From contig DATGXI010000089.1 in assembly GCA_035299065.1 (NCBI GenBank), positions 1 through 64,000 on the forward strand: 64,000 bases of DNA, written 5' to 3'. The notes beneath the pieces were generated by a model. It made no database searches, was not told the DNA's origin, and was given only the letters and a program-made list of their open reading frames with translations. This DNA comes from DASPJQ01 sp035299065 (lineage in GTDB: Bacteria > Bacteroidota > Bacteroidia > Flavobacteriales_D > UBA2798). The position numbers and the translations under genes are program-made. Of the stretch, positions 25,634 through 33,387 are shown piece by piece. Position 1 is the first letter of the stretch; each line of letters begins with the position of its first letter.

Positions 25634-26965
25634 ATGAAACACTTTTTACTTGCTCTGGCAGGAATGTCAACCTTTTACGCACAGGCCCAAACCACTTTAT
25701 TTTCTGAAGATTTTGAATCAGGGTCAAGCAGCCAATTTACACTCAACACGGCCGATGAAAGTTCAACGGTTGGCGGCTATAATTTTTGGCTGATCAACAA
25801 TGCATACACAGGTGGAACCGGCTCCCTTACTTGCCTGGGATTTCCGTTCACATACACCATTGCTACTACTCCTTCGCAAACAGTTGGGATTACTGGTTAC
25901 CCAAACAGCTATTATATGCATACCCTAAGCCAGGAAGGAAATGCGGATGGGATATTTTGCTCATCCTACGCTGCTGCTGATGGTATATGCTTCTTTGACA
26001 AAAACATTTTTACAAAAATGAGTGCCGACATTTCTACTGTAGGGTATACTGGTGTGGAATTTAGTTTTTGGTGGGTGTGTGCCGGTGGCGACAATATTTA
26101 TGGCGAAGTGTATTATAGCACGAACGGGGGAACCTCATGGAACCTGATCTCAGCAGCTCCCGGCCAATATAAAAACCAAACTGCCTGGGTACAACAAACC
26201 ATTACAAATCCCGCATTTGATGGGCAATCTACCTTGCGTTTTGGTTTCAGGTTGTACGATGCTGCATCATCAACAGCTTCTGATCCGGGCATGTCTATTG
26301 ACGAAATTAAAATAACTGCTCCGGGTTGTGCGGCAACTGCATCAACACAAAACCCAACCATTTGCCAGGGCACCAGTTATTTTGCCGGAGGAGCCAATCA
26401 AACCACTGGCGGAACATACTATGACACGCTAGCCAATTCATGTGGCAGTGACAGTGTGGTAACAACCAACCTTACTGTTACTCCGGTTAATTTAAGCACT
26501 TCGTTAATTGGCAACACCATTACGGCTGGTGCAACACCTGCAACGTACCAATGGATAAATTGCGGCACCATGACAGCAGTTGCCGGGGCAACAAATCAAA
26601 ATTTTACACCAGCAACCACAGGAAGTTATGCAGTAATTGTAACCCAAAGCGGATGTAGTGATACAAGCACATGCACCAGTGTAACCATAGGAACCGGAAT
26701 AAATGATTTACAAAACCAATTGGCTTTTACAGTCAGCCCTAACCCGTTTAACGACCAAACCATTATTACATTGAATGGGAATACAAACGTTCAGCAGGTG
26801 GATGTAATGATTACAGATGCCCTTGGAAAAATTGTTCAACCGGTTGTACAGAAAGACAAAAACCATATTACAATTTCGCGCAATGGTTTACCCGCAGGAA
26901 TCTATTTTGTAAAAATGGTTTCGGGTTCGCACACCTCACAACTACTCAAATTGGTAGCTCAATAA
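25634..26965 (+). CDS. Secreted T9SS cargo with a MAM/choice-of-anchor-like jelly-roll domain
   Basis: A 443-residue exported protein. The signal peptide is MKHFLLALAGMSTFYAQAQ. Residues ~20-230 (LFSEDFESGSSSQFTL, WLINNAYTGG, then VEFSFWWVCAGGDN and YYSTNGGTSWNLI, ending in SIDEIKITAPGC) have the layout of a choice-of-anchor or MAM-like beta-sandwich. A cysteine- and threonine-rich linker with Ig-like character follows, and the last ~75 residues (FTVSPNPFNDQTIITL to LLKLVAQ) are a type A sorting domain. No catalytic motif was seen. It stands between the two Cys4 paralogues; a near-consensus promoter box (TATATTTA) lies about 35 bp upstream. Confidence 0.85.
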   Translation: MKHFLLALAGMSTFYAQAQTTLFSEDFESGSSSQFTLNTADESSTVGGYNFWLINNAYTGGTGSLTCLGFPFTYTIATTPSQTVGITGYPNSYYMHTLSQEGNADGIFCSSYAAADGICFFDKNIFTKMSADISTVGYTGVEFSFWWVCAGGDNIYGEVYYSTNGGTSWNLISAAPGQYKNQTAWVQQTITNPAFDGQSTLRFGFRLYDAASSTASDPGMSIDEIKITAPGCAATASTQNPTICQGTSYFAGGANQTTGGTYYDTLANSCGSDSVVTTNLTVTPVNLSTSLIGNTITAGATPATYQWINCGTMTAVAGATNQNFTPATTGSYAVIVTQSGCSDTSTCTSVTIGTGINDLQNQLAFTVSPNPFNDQTIITLNGNTNVQQVDVMITDALGKIVQPVVQKDKNHITISRNGLPAGIYFVKMVSGSHTSQLLKLVAQ

Positions 26966-27020
26966 AGGTTTATTTTTTAGTGCGTAAAGGCGCTAAAAAT
27001 TTGTTTAATTAGTTGACTTA

Positions 27021-27054
27021 AAGGCGAATTCTAACAACAGAGTTCGCCTTTTTT
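27021..27054 (+). terminator. Strong intrinsic terminator after the T9SS cargo gene
   Basis: A 12-bp stem, AAGGCGAATTCT with AGAGTTCGCCTT (one G-U), a 6-base loop, then TTTT. Confidence 0.9.
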
Positions 27055-27107
27055 ATTTGGTGAACCTTTGTGGTCCAACGCTGTACAGATTCATAAAATA
27101 ACCAACT

Positions 27108-28235
27108 ATGAGCAATTTTTTTATTCCGAAGCCTTGCCACGAAAACTGGAACACCATGACTCCGCAGGAGAAAGGTCGTTTATGCGATGTTTGCACAAAA
27201 GTAGTAGTTGACTTCACCAAAAAAACACCCGTTGAAGTTGACAAGATAATGAGTGAAGCCGATGGAAGTGTTTGTGGAAATTTCAATGTAAACCAATTGA
27301 ACCAGGAAGCGCAGCAAAAAGTATTCAGGAAACCCTCAAACCTATTTAACAGAAACTTTAAATATTTTGCCATGAGCGTTTTTGGCTTTTTTGCCTTGAA
27401 TAAAAAAGCCGAAGCTCAGTTGAAAGGAAAAGTTGCTATTCGTGGTGATGTAGCTCCTATTGATTATCACGATACCAATAGCGAAACAACTACCCTTAAA
27501 GGAACGATCAATAAAAATGATGGTAAACCTGCAGGTGGTGCAAGTGTAAAAATTATGAGTGGCGGTGTTGAAATTGCGCAAACCAAAGCCATGGCCAATG
27601 GAACGTACTCGGTAAAGATTGAACCTGGTAAAATTGTTAGCCGCAAAGTGAATGTGCTGGTTGATCATTCGTATTACGAAACAAAAACCGTAAATGATTT
27701 ATACATTTCAAAAGCCGAAAATAAACTCAATGTAACACTTGATGAAATGTATATGCTACTGGGTGAAGTTGCTTTTGTTGAACCACCGGTTGCAGATACT
27801 ATTCAAAAAATTGAAATACCTGTTGCGGATACATCGGCTGATGGCACTTTATTAAAGGTAAAGGGTGAAGTCAAAATGGTTGACACCACGCAAGTAAATA
27901 CAACCTGCACAGAAACCTATATGCCAAGTGATACCACTAACGAAACCAGCGAAAAAAATGTTGAAACACCCGTAAGTAATTTGATCATTCGCCCTGAAGA
28001 TATAACCTCAACCGTATATCCAAACCCCACCGGCAACCTGGCAACGGTTTATTGCAACAAGGAAGATTCATACGTAGTGGGAATTTATTCGGAAAATGGC
28101 CAACTGATAAAATCGCTGACCTTTGAAGGCTCATCCACACAAATTGATGTGACTACTTATGATCGTGGAAATTATTTTGTTACCGTAAAAAGCAAAACGG
28201 GTTACGCAAATACGTTGAAACTGATTAAACAATAA
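27108..28235 (+). CDS. Cys4-domain / carboxypeptidase-regulatory-like protein with T9SS sorting domain (paralogue 2)
   Basis: A 375-residue paralogue of the protein at 24291 with the same order of parts: Cys motif (IPKPCHENWNTMTPQEKGR; cysteines at 10, 26, 29, 56), internal signal-peptide-like segment (NRNFKYFAMSVFGFFAL then NKKAEAQ), a regulatory-like domain (LKGTINKNDGKPAGGASVKI), a linker with repeated VADT motifs, and a C-terminal type A sorting domain (VYPNPTGNLATVY to LKLIKQ). The N-terminal ~100 residues and the central domain are the best conserved; the linkers are not alignable by eye. The 28 bp around the start codon also match paralogue 1. Preceded by a terminator, so it has its own promoter. 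Confidence 0.85.
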   Translation: MSNFFIPKPCHENWNTMTPQEKGRLCDVCTKVVVDFTKKTPVEVDKIMSEADGSVCGNFNVNQLNQEAQQKVFRKPSNLFNRNFKYFAMSVFGFFALNKKAEAQLKGKVAIRGDVAPIDYHDTNSETTTLKGTINKNDGKPAGGASVKIMSGGVEIAQTKAMANGTYSVKIEPGKIVSRKVNVLVDHSYYETKTVNDLYISKAENKLNVTLDEMYMLLGEVAFVEPPVADTIQKIEIPVADTSADGTLLKVKGEVKMVDTTQVNTTCTETYMPSDTTNETSEKNVETPVSNLIIRPEDITSTVYPNPTGNLATVYCNKEDSYVVGIYSENGQLIKSLTFEGSSTQIDVTTYDRGNYFVTVKSKTGYANTLKLIKQ

Positions 28236-28256
28236 TTTACTTAAGACCTATACATG

Positions 28257-28286
28257 AAAAGGGAGAGCTTGAAGTTCTCCCTTTTT
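28257..28286. terminator. Bidirectional terminator between convergent genes
   Basis: A 10-bp stem, AAAAGGGAGA with TCTCCCTTTT, with A- and T-runs on either side. It ends within the stop codon of the minus-strand gene at 28285. Confidence 0.85.
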
Positions 28287-28800
28287 AATTTACTGGCTGT
28301 CGTTTTCGGAAGAGCCATTTTATAAACTTCACAAAATAATAGAGGAGTATGCCTAAGACTGCAAATACAAGTCCGAACTGGTACCACTCATCGTATTTGG
28401 GCGGATATTTTGCCGTAGCTGTAGCATATTCCATAAAAAAGAACAAAGCACCACCACATGCGCCCGAAAAGATGAGTATACCGAAAAAGCGTACAAAAGG
28501 TATTTTAATTGTTTCCTGTACTGACTTGTAATAATTGCTGTCAAAACCACCCATAAATACAAGCATCAAATTAACCAGAATCCAGAATCCGGCTACTGCT
28601 GCACCAACCCAAGCAGCAAAAACAAAATCTTCGTGCACAAGGTAATTATGGTTTTGGAACTTGTCCCAGTAAGCTTCATAGGAAGTACGACCTACCGGTT
28701 TCTTGTTCATTGCAAGGGCAAGACAAATAATAATGGTTACAGAAGCGCTTAGCACTGCCATACCAAAAATGTAAATAAATATATTTATTGCTTTTTTCAT
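28285..28800 (-). CDS. Hypothetical membrane protein, four predicted membrane segments
   Basis: Not recognised. A 171-residue protein with hydrophobic segments at about residues 7-29 (IFIYIFGMAVLSASVTIIICLAL), 62-84, 104-124 and 140-160, and a basic C-terminal tail (KFIKWLFRKRQPVN). The loop between segments one and two is polar and aromatic-rich. Its start overlaps the end of the CAP/WG gene by four bases (ATGA), so the two are almost certainly translated together, and it may help localise or handle that secreted protein. No family motif was found. Confidence 0.7.
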   Translation of the reverse strand: MKKAINIFIYIFGMAVLSASVTIIICLALAMNKKPVGRTSYEAYWDKFQNHNYLVHEDFVFAAWVGAAVAGFWILVNLMLVFMGGFDSNYYKSVQETIKIPFVRFFGILIFSGACGGALFFFMEYATATAKYPPKYDEWYQFGLVFAVLGILLYYFVKFIKWLFRKRQPVN

Positions 28801-30254
28801 TGAAAATTAACTTTAATCATTCCCCAATAACCATCCAATTGAACAAGGTACCGGTTACCGGCCAACCAATACATGCCTTCAAATAGGGGTTTTAATCGCC
28901 ATTGATTCGCATTGTCCAGTACACCAAATAATCCATCTTTTTTTGCCACCCAATACCCATCCCTTGCATCGCGTTCAATGGTTTCGTACTCGGCTGGTAC
29001 AACAAATTTACCGGTGCGGTCAATTATACCAAACTTACCATTTTTTGAAGCAATGGTATGCCCTTGTTTATTGAACAAACCCGCCTCGTCAAATATTGCC
29101 GGGATAATTATTTTACCAGTTGTATCCATAAAACCAACTTTATGGTTGACCTCAAAGTGCGATAATCCCTCGTGAAAGCCATAATATACATCACTACCGT
29201 ATTTTGCCGGAATAACAATGTTAAAGTTTCTGTCTAAAAAACCCCATTTACCTCCTGATTGAAATCCATAAAATCCTTCTGAATAACCTGAAATTTCGCC
29301 ATATTTTGCCGGGAGTAACACTTTTGCATTCGCATCCATTACGCCTTTTTTTCCTTTTTCATAAAAGGAATACTGATCTAATGCTGAAAAATTAATTTCT
29401 TCATACGCTTTTGAAATTATGTTTCCATCCATATCAGCCAGGTATTGATTAAACGCCTCATCTTCCACCACCAGGCGTGAACAAACAGCATCTACATCAA
29501 CCTGTATCATTTTATACTTTCCAAACGGGATAACAATTTCATGATTTTTGTTTATGAGTGCTGCCTTGTAATCCTGATTGATGACACATGCAAGTCCTTT
29601 TGCAAACCAGGTTACACCTGAATAATTACAGGGGATAAGCATTTGGCCTGTTGTGTCCATAAATCCCCATCCTGTTCCCTCCCTGCAGGCAACTGTTCCT
29701 TCGGCTTCATAAATTTTTACATCGTGCAAATCGGGTTCGCGCAGCCAGGCATACGGCATTTGTGAGGCATCGGGTTCATTACACAATGACATAGTGCCCG
29801 ACTCATCGGTTTTGGTGCCCACGTAAACATAAATTCGTGTACCTTCAATACACACACCCATTGCCGTCATTTTAAATTCTGTTTGGTCAAGTATGTATTC
29901 CTTTGCACCTTCAATGGTAAATATATCGTTTACTATTCCGCTAAGTTTTGCATAACGGGAAGCCACACTAAAACTAAACGGCATGGCAAACGAAGAGTAT
30001 TCCGGAACCAGGTCGCGTAGCTGTTTATATTCTGAGTCCGGGTTATTGATTGCGCGATCAACCTGTTTTACTGCACCAATTGTAAGGTTATGCGAGTAAG
30101 AAAGCTCGGGAAGTGCTGCCTTTTTTCGCTCTGCATTAATCATGTTAAACAATGATAATTCCCTTTTTGTATAACAATAAGAATTGTCCTGCCCGTGTAA
30201 AATACCAGCGGCCAAAAAAAGTGCTAAAAATGCTATTCGTCTGCGTATTTCCAT
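28797..30254 (-). CDS. Secreted CAP-like domain fused to WG repeats
   Basis: A 485-residue protein with a signal peptide (MEIRRRIAFLALFLAAGILHG). Residues ~25-175 resemble a CAP/SCP domain: LFNMINAERKKAALPELSYS at the front and TEFKMTAMGVCIEGTRIYVYVGTK at the end, in CAP order, but the usual catalytic-site histidines were not found with confidence. The rest consists of six to seven WG repeats (GWGFMDTTGQMLIPCNYSG, GKWGFLDRNFNIVIPAKYG, GKFGIIDRTGKFVVPAEYE). This suggests an extracytoplasmic binding protein. It overlaps the upstream gene by 22 bp and the downstream membrane gene by 4 bp, indicating an operon from about 32.5 kb down. Confidence 0.78.
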   Translation of the reverse strand: MEIRRRIAFLALFLAAGILHGQDNSYCYTKRELSLFNMINAERKKAALPELSYSHNLTIGAVKQVDRAINNPDSEYKQLRDLVPEYSSFAMPFSFSVASRYAKLSGIVNDIFTIEGAKEYILDQTEFKMTAMGVCIEGTRIYVYVGTKTDESGTMSLCNEPDASQMPYAWLREPDLHDVKIYEAEGTVACREGTGWGFMDTTGQMLIPCNYSGVTWFAKGLACVINQDYKAALINKNHEIVIPFGKYKMIQVDVDAVCSRLVVEDEAFNQYLADMDGNIISKAYEEINFSALDQYSFYEKGKKGVMDANAKVLLPAKYGEISGYSEGFYGFQSGGKWGFLDRNFNIVIPAKYGSDVYYGFHEGLSHFEVNHKVGFMDTTGKIIIPAIFDEAGLFNKQGHTIASKNGKFGIIDRTGKFVVPAEYETIERDARDGYWVAKKDGLFGVLDNANQWRLKPLFEGMYWLAGNRYLVQLDGYWGMIKVNFQ

Positions 30255-30583
30255 ATTCCGTTTTGAAATTTATAATGTGCGCTTACATTTTTAAATGCGT
30301 TTATAACACCGCGTTTCAGTTCTTCACTTGTTATATTTCGTGCCGTTGGTTGAACAAGGTCTTCTTTAACCTGAAAAACCGATTGAGCCTGTGAGCTGCG
30401 ATTGACGAAAGATATAAATTTTTTTACAAGTGCTTTTTCACGTTCGCTCTCATCATTCATCAACACAAATTGCGCTTTCAGGTAACCAAGCTGGTTATTT
30501 GCCCTGAAAGCGCATTCCAATATATTACCGTTAACTTTTTCGGTAATGATTATTTGCTGCAGTGATTCATAGGTAATTTCCAT
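30233..30583 (-). CDS. Hypothetical protein, 116 residues
   Basis: Not recognised. The ATG at 30581-30583 (MEITYESLQQIIITEKVNGN) was chosen because earlier in-frame starts run into the coding region of the lipoprotein gene upstream. The product is soluble, mixed alpha/beta, with no signal peptide or cysteine motif. It ends in FKNVSAHYKFQNGIWKYADE, and the last 22 bp of the gene overlap the CAP/WG gene. It lies between two secreted proteins in one operon, so a cytoplasmic accessory role is possible. Confidence 0.65.
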   Translation of the reverse strand: MEITYESLQQIIITEKVNGNILECAFRANNQLGYLKAQFVLMNDESEREKALVKKFISFVNRSSQAQSVFQVKEDLVQPTARNITSEELKRGVINAFKNVSAHYKFQNGIWKYADE

Positions 30584-30608
30584 AGCTTCCAAGCCAATTG
30601 CTGCTTCA

Positions 30609-31046
30609 TTATTTCTTAACCAATTTAAAGGAGAGCATAAGCGGATGAACAAAAATGAGGGTATCGCCCTGGAAATATATCGTTTGATTATCAGCTGCTG
30701 TACCACCATCAACAGCATGCCATATATTTATTTTTTCCTCTGATGGCTTGTACTCTGCCATATCATGAACTGGTCCTTTTTCATTGTAATGAAAAATGGA
30801 ATCAGGTGTGAATTCAATTATTTTTCCTACATAAGCTGATTTTGGCGTTGACCCAACAATTTCCCATTTTCCCTCCAGGTTTTCGGGGTTTACCGCTTTG
30901 CGCTCAGCCTGCTGGGCATCATTGTATGCTTTTGCTTCGTCCAATGCTTTTTGACGTTCTTCATCTGTTAAACCACCTTTTTGTTTTTTGGCACCTCCAC
31001 ACGCAACCAGGGCAATTATTGACATCAGTATAAATATTTTTTTCAT
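30609..31046 (-). CDS. Small lipoprotein with a lipocalin-like domain
   Basis: 145 residues from the ATG at 31044-31046. The lipoprotein signal is MKKIFILMSIIALVACGG (lipobox LVAC). A charged helical spacer (DEERQKALDEAKAYNDAQQA) precedes a ~85-residue beta-rich domain starting LEGKWEIVGSTPKSAYVGKI and ending LMLSFKLVKK, the layout of the short lipocalin-like domains common in Bacteroidota lipoproteins. The ligand is unknown. A longer start at 31085 would add 13 residues in front of the signal peptide and is unlikely. Confidence 0.75.
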   Translation of the reverse strand: MKKIFILMSIIALVACGGAKKQKGGLTDEERQKALDEAKAYNDAQQAERKAVNPENLEGKWEIVGSTPKSAYVGKIIEFTPDSIFHYNEKGPVHDMAEYKPSEEKINIWHAVDGGTAADNQTIYFQGDTLIFVHPLMLSFKLVKK

Positions 31047-31139
31047 TTTTTTCTTATGATTAAATTTTAAATTAATGGCCCACACCTGTTCACGGCCGTG
31101 TTTGCAAGCAATTGAAAGGTGCGGGCCGGCTATGAATAG

Positions 31140-32504
31140 TTATTTTAAAAATTCTTTGGCAATCCACCACTCACCTATTTTTCCACCATTCATTTCGCCA
31201 TCGTATTTGGTTACTCCATACTTGTCGCCTCCCTGGTTTTGCTGGTAAAAACGCATGTCGTATACTTTGTGCATGTTTTCTTTTTCATATTTGATGACAA
31301 CAGCAGCTTCAATTGTACGGCCTGTAATATTTCCCCAACCATCGCGCAGGTAAACCCAATCATCGCCAATGATTACTGCTTTTACAGGCGTTTGACCAGC
31401 CCATTTACCTGTTGTTGCCTTGATCATGGATGCTTCAAGCGCTGCATCGTTCATACTGGCTTCAGGCAAAGGTTTGCTTACTTTTTTTGCATACGCCAGT
31501 TTATCGGAATTCTTAACGTTGATGGTAAATTCACCTGAAGCCATAAGTTGTTCAGGACCAAATTTGGTTGTCCATTTCATAGGTTCACCAACTGTTGCGC
31601 TTGTTTTTTCCTGGTCGGATGGAACATCAAAAATATAATCAATTTTTACTTTGTAAGAACCTTCAGGAAGATGGTATAGGTTTTCATACATAATATTAAT
31701 GTCGGCTTTGTTGTATTCTTTTATATGACTTGCGTCAGGCGAATAACCCAATTGAAACGTAGTCCATGTTTTATTGGCCTCTTTATCAAATCCGCTGTTG
31801 GTCCAGTCATAGGTAAGTAACTCGTTTTTTGGCGCACCTTCAATGGTTAGACGGTAATGGAAATCACTCAGTCCCCATATGTGACCAATATTATTGGCGT
31901 AATTGGAATTGGATTGTTTGTTGTATACACGTCCGTAAATATTATCAGCCAGTGTAAATGAATTGGTAAAACTTGCCTCGTTTTCGCTGCCTTTTACAAT
32001 TTCTGATTTTGAAAAAACGATTTTTCCCACGTATTTTTGATGCAAGGGGCCGGTAATGCCCTCGTCCTGGTCAAGCGGCATTTTGTATTGCGACTCTTCC
32101 ATTTGCGCAATCATTTTTTGCATCTCGCTTACTTTTTTCTCGTCATCTTTTGCGGCACCGCTCAACTGTCGTTCACATTCATTCATCTTCATGCGCATTT
32201 CACCATCATTGTATCCTTTTGACTGGGCTGCTTTGTAATAATCAAGGGCAGCCTGGTAATTGCCTTTATCGTATTCCTTATTTCCCAAATCGTACAACTC
32301 ATACGGATCGCTTATCCCCGAGGTATTTACAGTTGACGTTGTTTTTTCTGAACCACCTGATGCGGAAGAATTACCGTTTTTTGTTTTGTCTTTTACTTTG
32401 TCTTTTAATTTTCCCAGGTTAACCTGGGCACTTGCGTCAAACACGGTGATACTTACAAGTGACATAATCATTCCGGCTGTAAGCCAGTTTTTTGCTTTAT
32501 TCAT
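31140..32504 (-). CDS. Exported hypothetical protein with a TPR-like segment
   Basis: A 454-residue protein with a signal peptide (MNKAKNWLTAGMIMSLVSIT to ASAQ). Residues ~70-115 (YDLGNKEYDKGNYQAALDYY) form a TPR-like helical pair. A short coiled-coil-like stretch follows (DDEKKVSEMQKMIAQMEESQ), then a ~300-residue domain with mixed strands (KYVGKIVFSKSEIVKGSENE, then SFTLADNIYGRVYNK) that was not recognised. The end (YDGEMNGGKIGEWWIAKEFLK) resembles the final strand of that domain. It is probably periplasmic or outer-membrane-associated and leads the 28.3-32.5 kb minus-strand gene run. Confidence 0.7.
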   Translation of the reverse strand: MNKAKNWLTAGMIMSLVSITVFDASAQVNLGKLKDKVKDKTKNGNSSASGGSEKTTSTVNTSGISDPYELYDLGNKEYDKGNYQAALDYYKAAQSKGYNDGEMRMKMNECERQLSGAAKDDEKKVSEMQKMIAQMEESQYKMPLDQDEGITGPLHQKYVGKIVFSKSEIVKGSENEASFTNSFTLADNIYGRVYNKQSNSNYANNIGHIWGLSDFHYRLTIEGAPKNELLTYDWTNSGFDKEANKTWTTFQLGYSPDASHIKEYNKADINIMYENLYHLPEGSYKVKIDYIFDVPSDQEKTSATVGEPMKWTTKFGPEQLMASGEFTINVKNSDKLAYAKKVSKPLPEASMNDAALEASMIKATTGKWAGQTPVKAVIIGDDWVYLRDGWGNITGRTIEAAVVIKYEKENMHKVYDMRFYQQNQGGDKYGVTKYDGEMNGGKIGEWWIAKEFLK

Positions 32505-32619
32505 AGTCTTTTAATTTTGATTCAAAGATGAATCAAAGACACTGACAACCAGGCCAAAACTTGGTAACTGAACCCAAACAAAGGGTGAATGAATGTAAAT
32601 TAACGGGTGAAAAAAAATC

Positions 32620-33387
32620 CTAGCTGAGGATTTTAATGCGGTTGAAAAAATCGGTTCGGTATGATTTGCTAACCGGTATTGATGTGTTGTTCTTTAAATA
32701 AATAAGGTTGTCGTCAATTGACTTTATTGCATCGGTATTGACTACATATGAACGATGAATTCGCAAAAATTTATTTTCTGGCAACTGGCTATGCAGGTCC
32801 TTTAAAAAAGCGTTGATGGTGTATTTTTTGTTAATTGTATAAATTGTGGTGTAATTGTCAAGCGCTTCCAAAAAAATAAACTCTTCAACGAAAACCTTTT
32901 CAAGTTGGCCTTTATTTTTAATAAAAATATATGCCGGTCCATCTGCAACTGCCACGGCTTCATTTTGCTTTACGATTTCAGAGAGATAATCAATTTGCCG
33001 CTGCTTTGCCATGATGGCGTTATGCTGGCGCATGGCCAGTTCAATGGCATTTGAAAGGTCAACGTCTTTAAACGGCTTAAGTACATATCCCAAGGGCATT
33101 GTTTCCATGGCCTTTTCAAAAGTTGTTTTATCACTGAAGGCAGTAACAAAAACAACCGGAATATGAAAATTTGCATACACTTTTGCGGCCACATCAATAC
33201 CGGTTTTTTCCTTGTTCAGGTTAATGTCCATTAAAACAATTTCAGGTTTTTCTTCGGCTATTTTAAGCAAGGCTTCTTCATACGAAATACTAATTCCAAT
33301 TACCTCGTAACCCATCTCCTCCAGGCGCATTTGCATGTCCATGGCAATTGAAAATTCATCTTCAACAATCAGCAATGTGTAATCCAT
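32620..33387 (-). CDS. LytTR-family response regulator
   Basis: A 255-residue two-component output protein. The receiver domain (1-120) has the acidic pair E9/D10, phosphoacceptor D54 in IVLMDINL, and the KPF lysine motif in YVLKPFKDVD. After a ~25-residue linker, the C-terminal LytTR DNA-binding domain (about 155-252) carries FIFLEALDNYTTIYTINKKY and LRIHRSYVVNTDAIKSID, both typical. The start shares a base with the stop of the histidine kinase upstream (TAATG), so the pair is translationally coupled. LytTR regulators bind paired direct repeats; none was identified nearby. Confidence 0.93.
   Translation of the reverse strand: MDYTLLIVEDEFSIAMDMQMRLEEMGYEVIGISISYEEALLKIAEEKPEIVLMDINLNKEKTGIDVAAKVYANFHIPVVFVTAFSDKTTFEKAMETMPLGYVLKPFKDVDLSNAIELAMRQHNAIMAKQRQIDYLSEIVKQNEAVAVADGPAYIFIKNKGQLEKVFVEEFIFLEALDNYTTIYTINKKYTINAFLKDLHSQLPENKFLRIHRSYVVNTDAIKSIDDNLIYLKNNTSIPVSKSYRTDFFNRIKILS

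Noticed and set aside
30584..30718. Longer N-terminus for the 116-residue protein at 30233
   Set aside because: The extension lies in the coding region of the lipoprotein gene in another frame and adds no recognisable domain.
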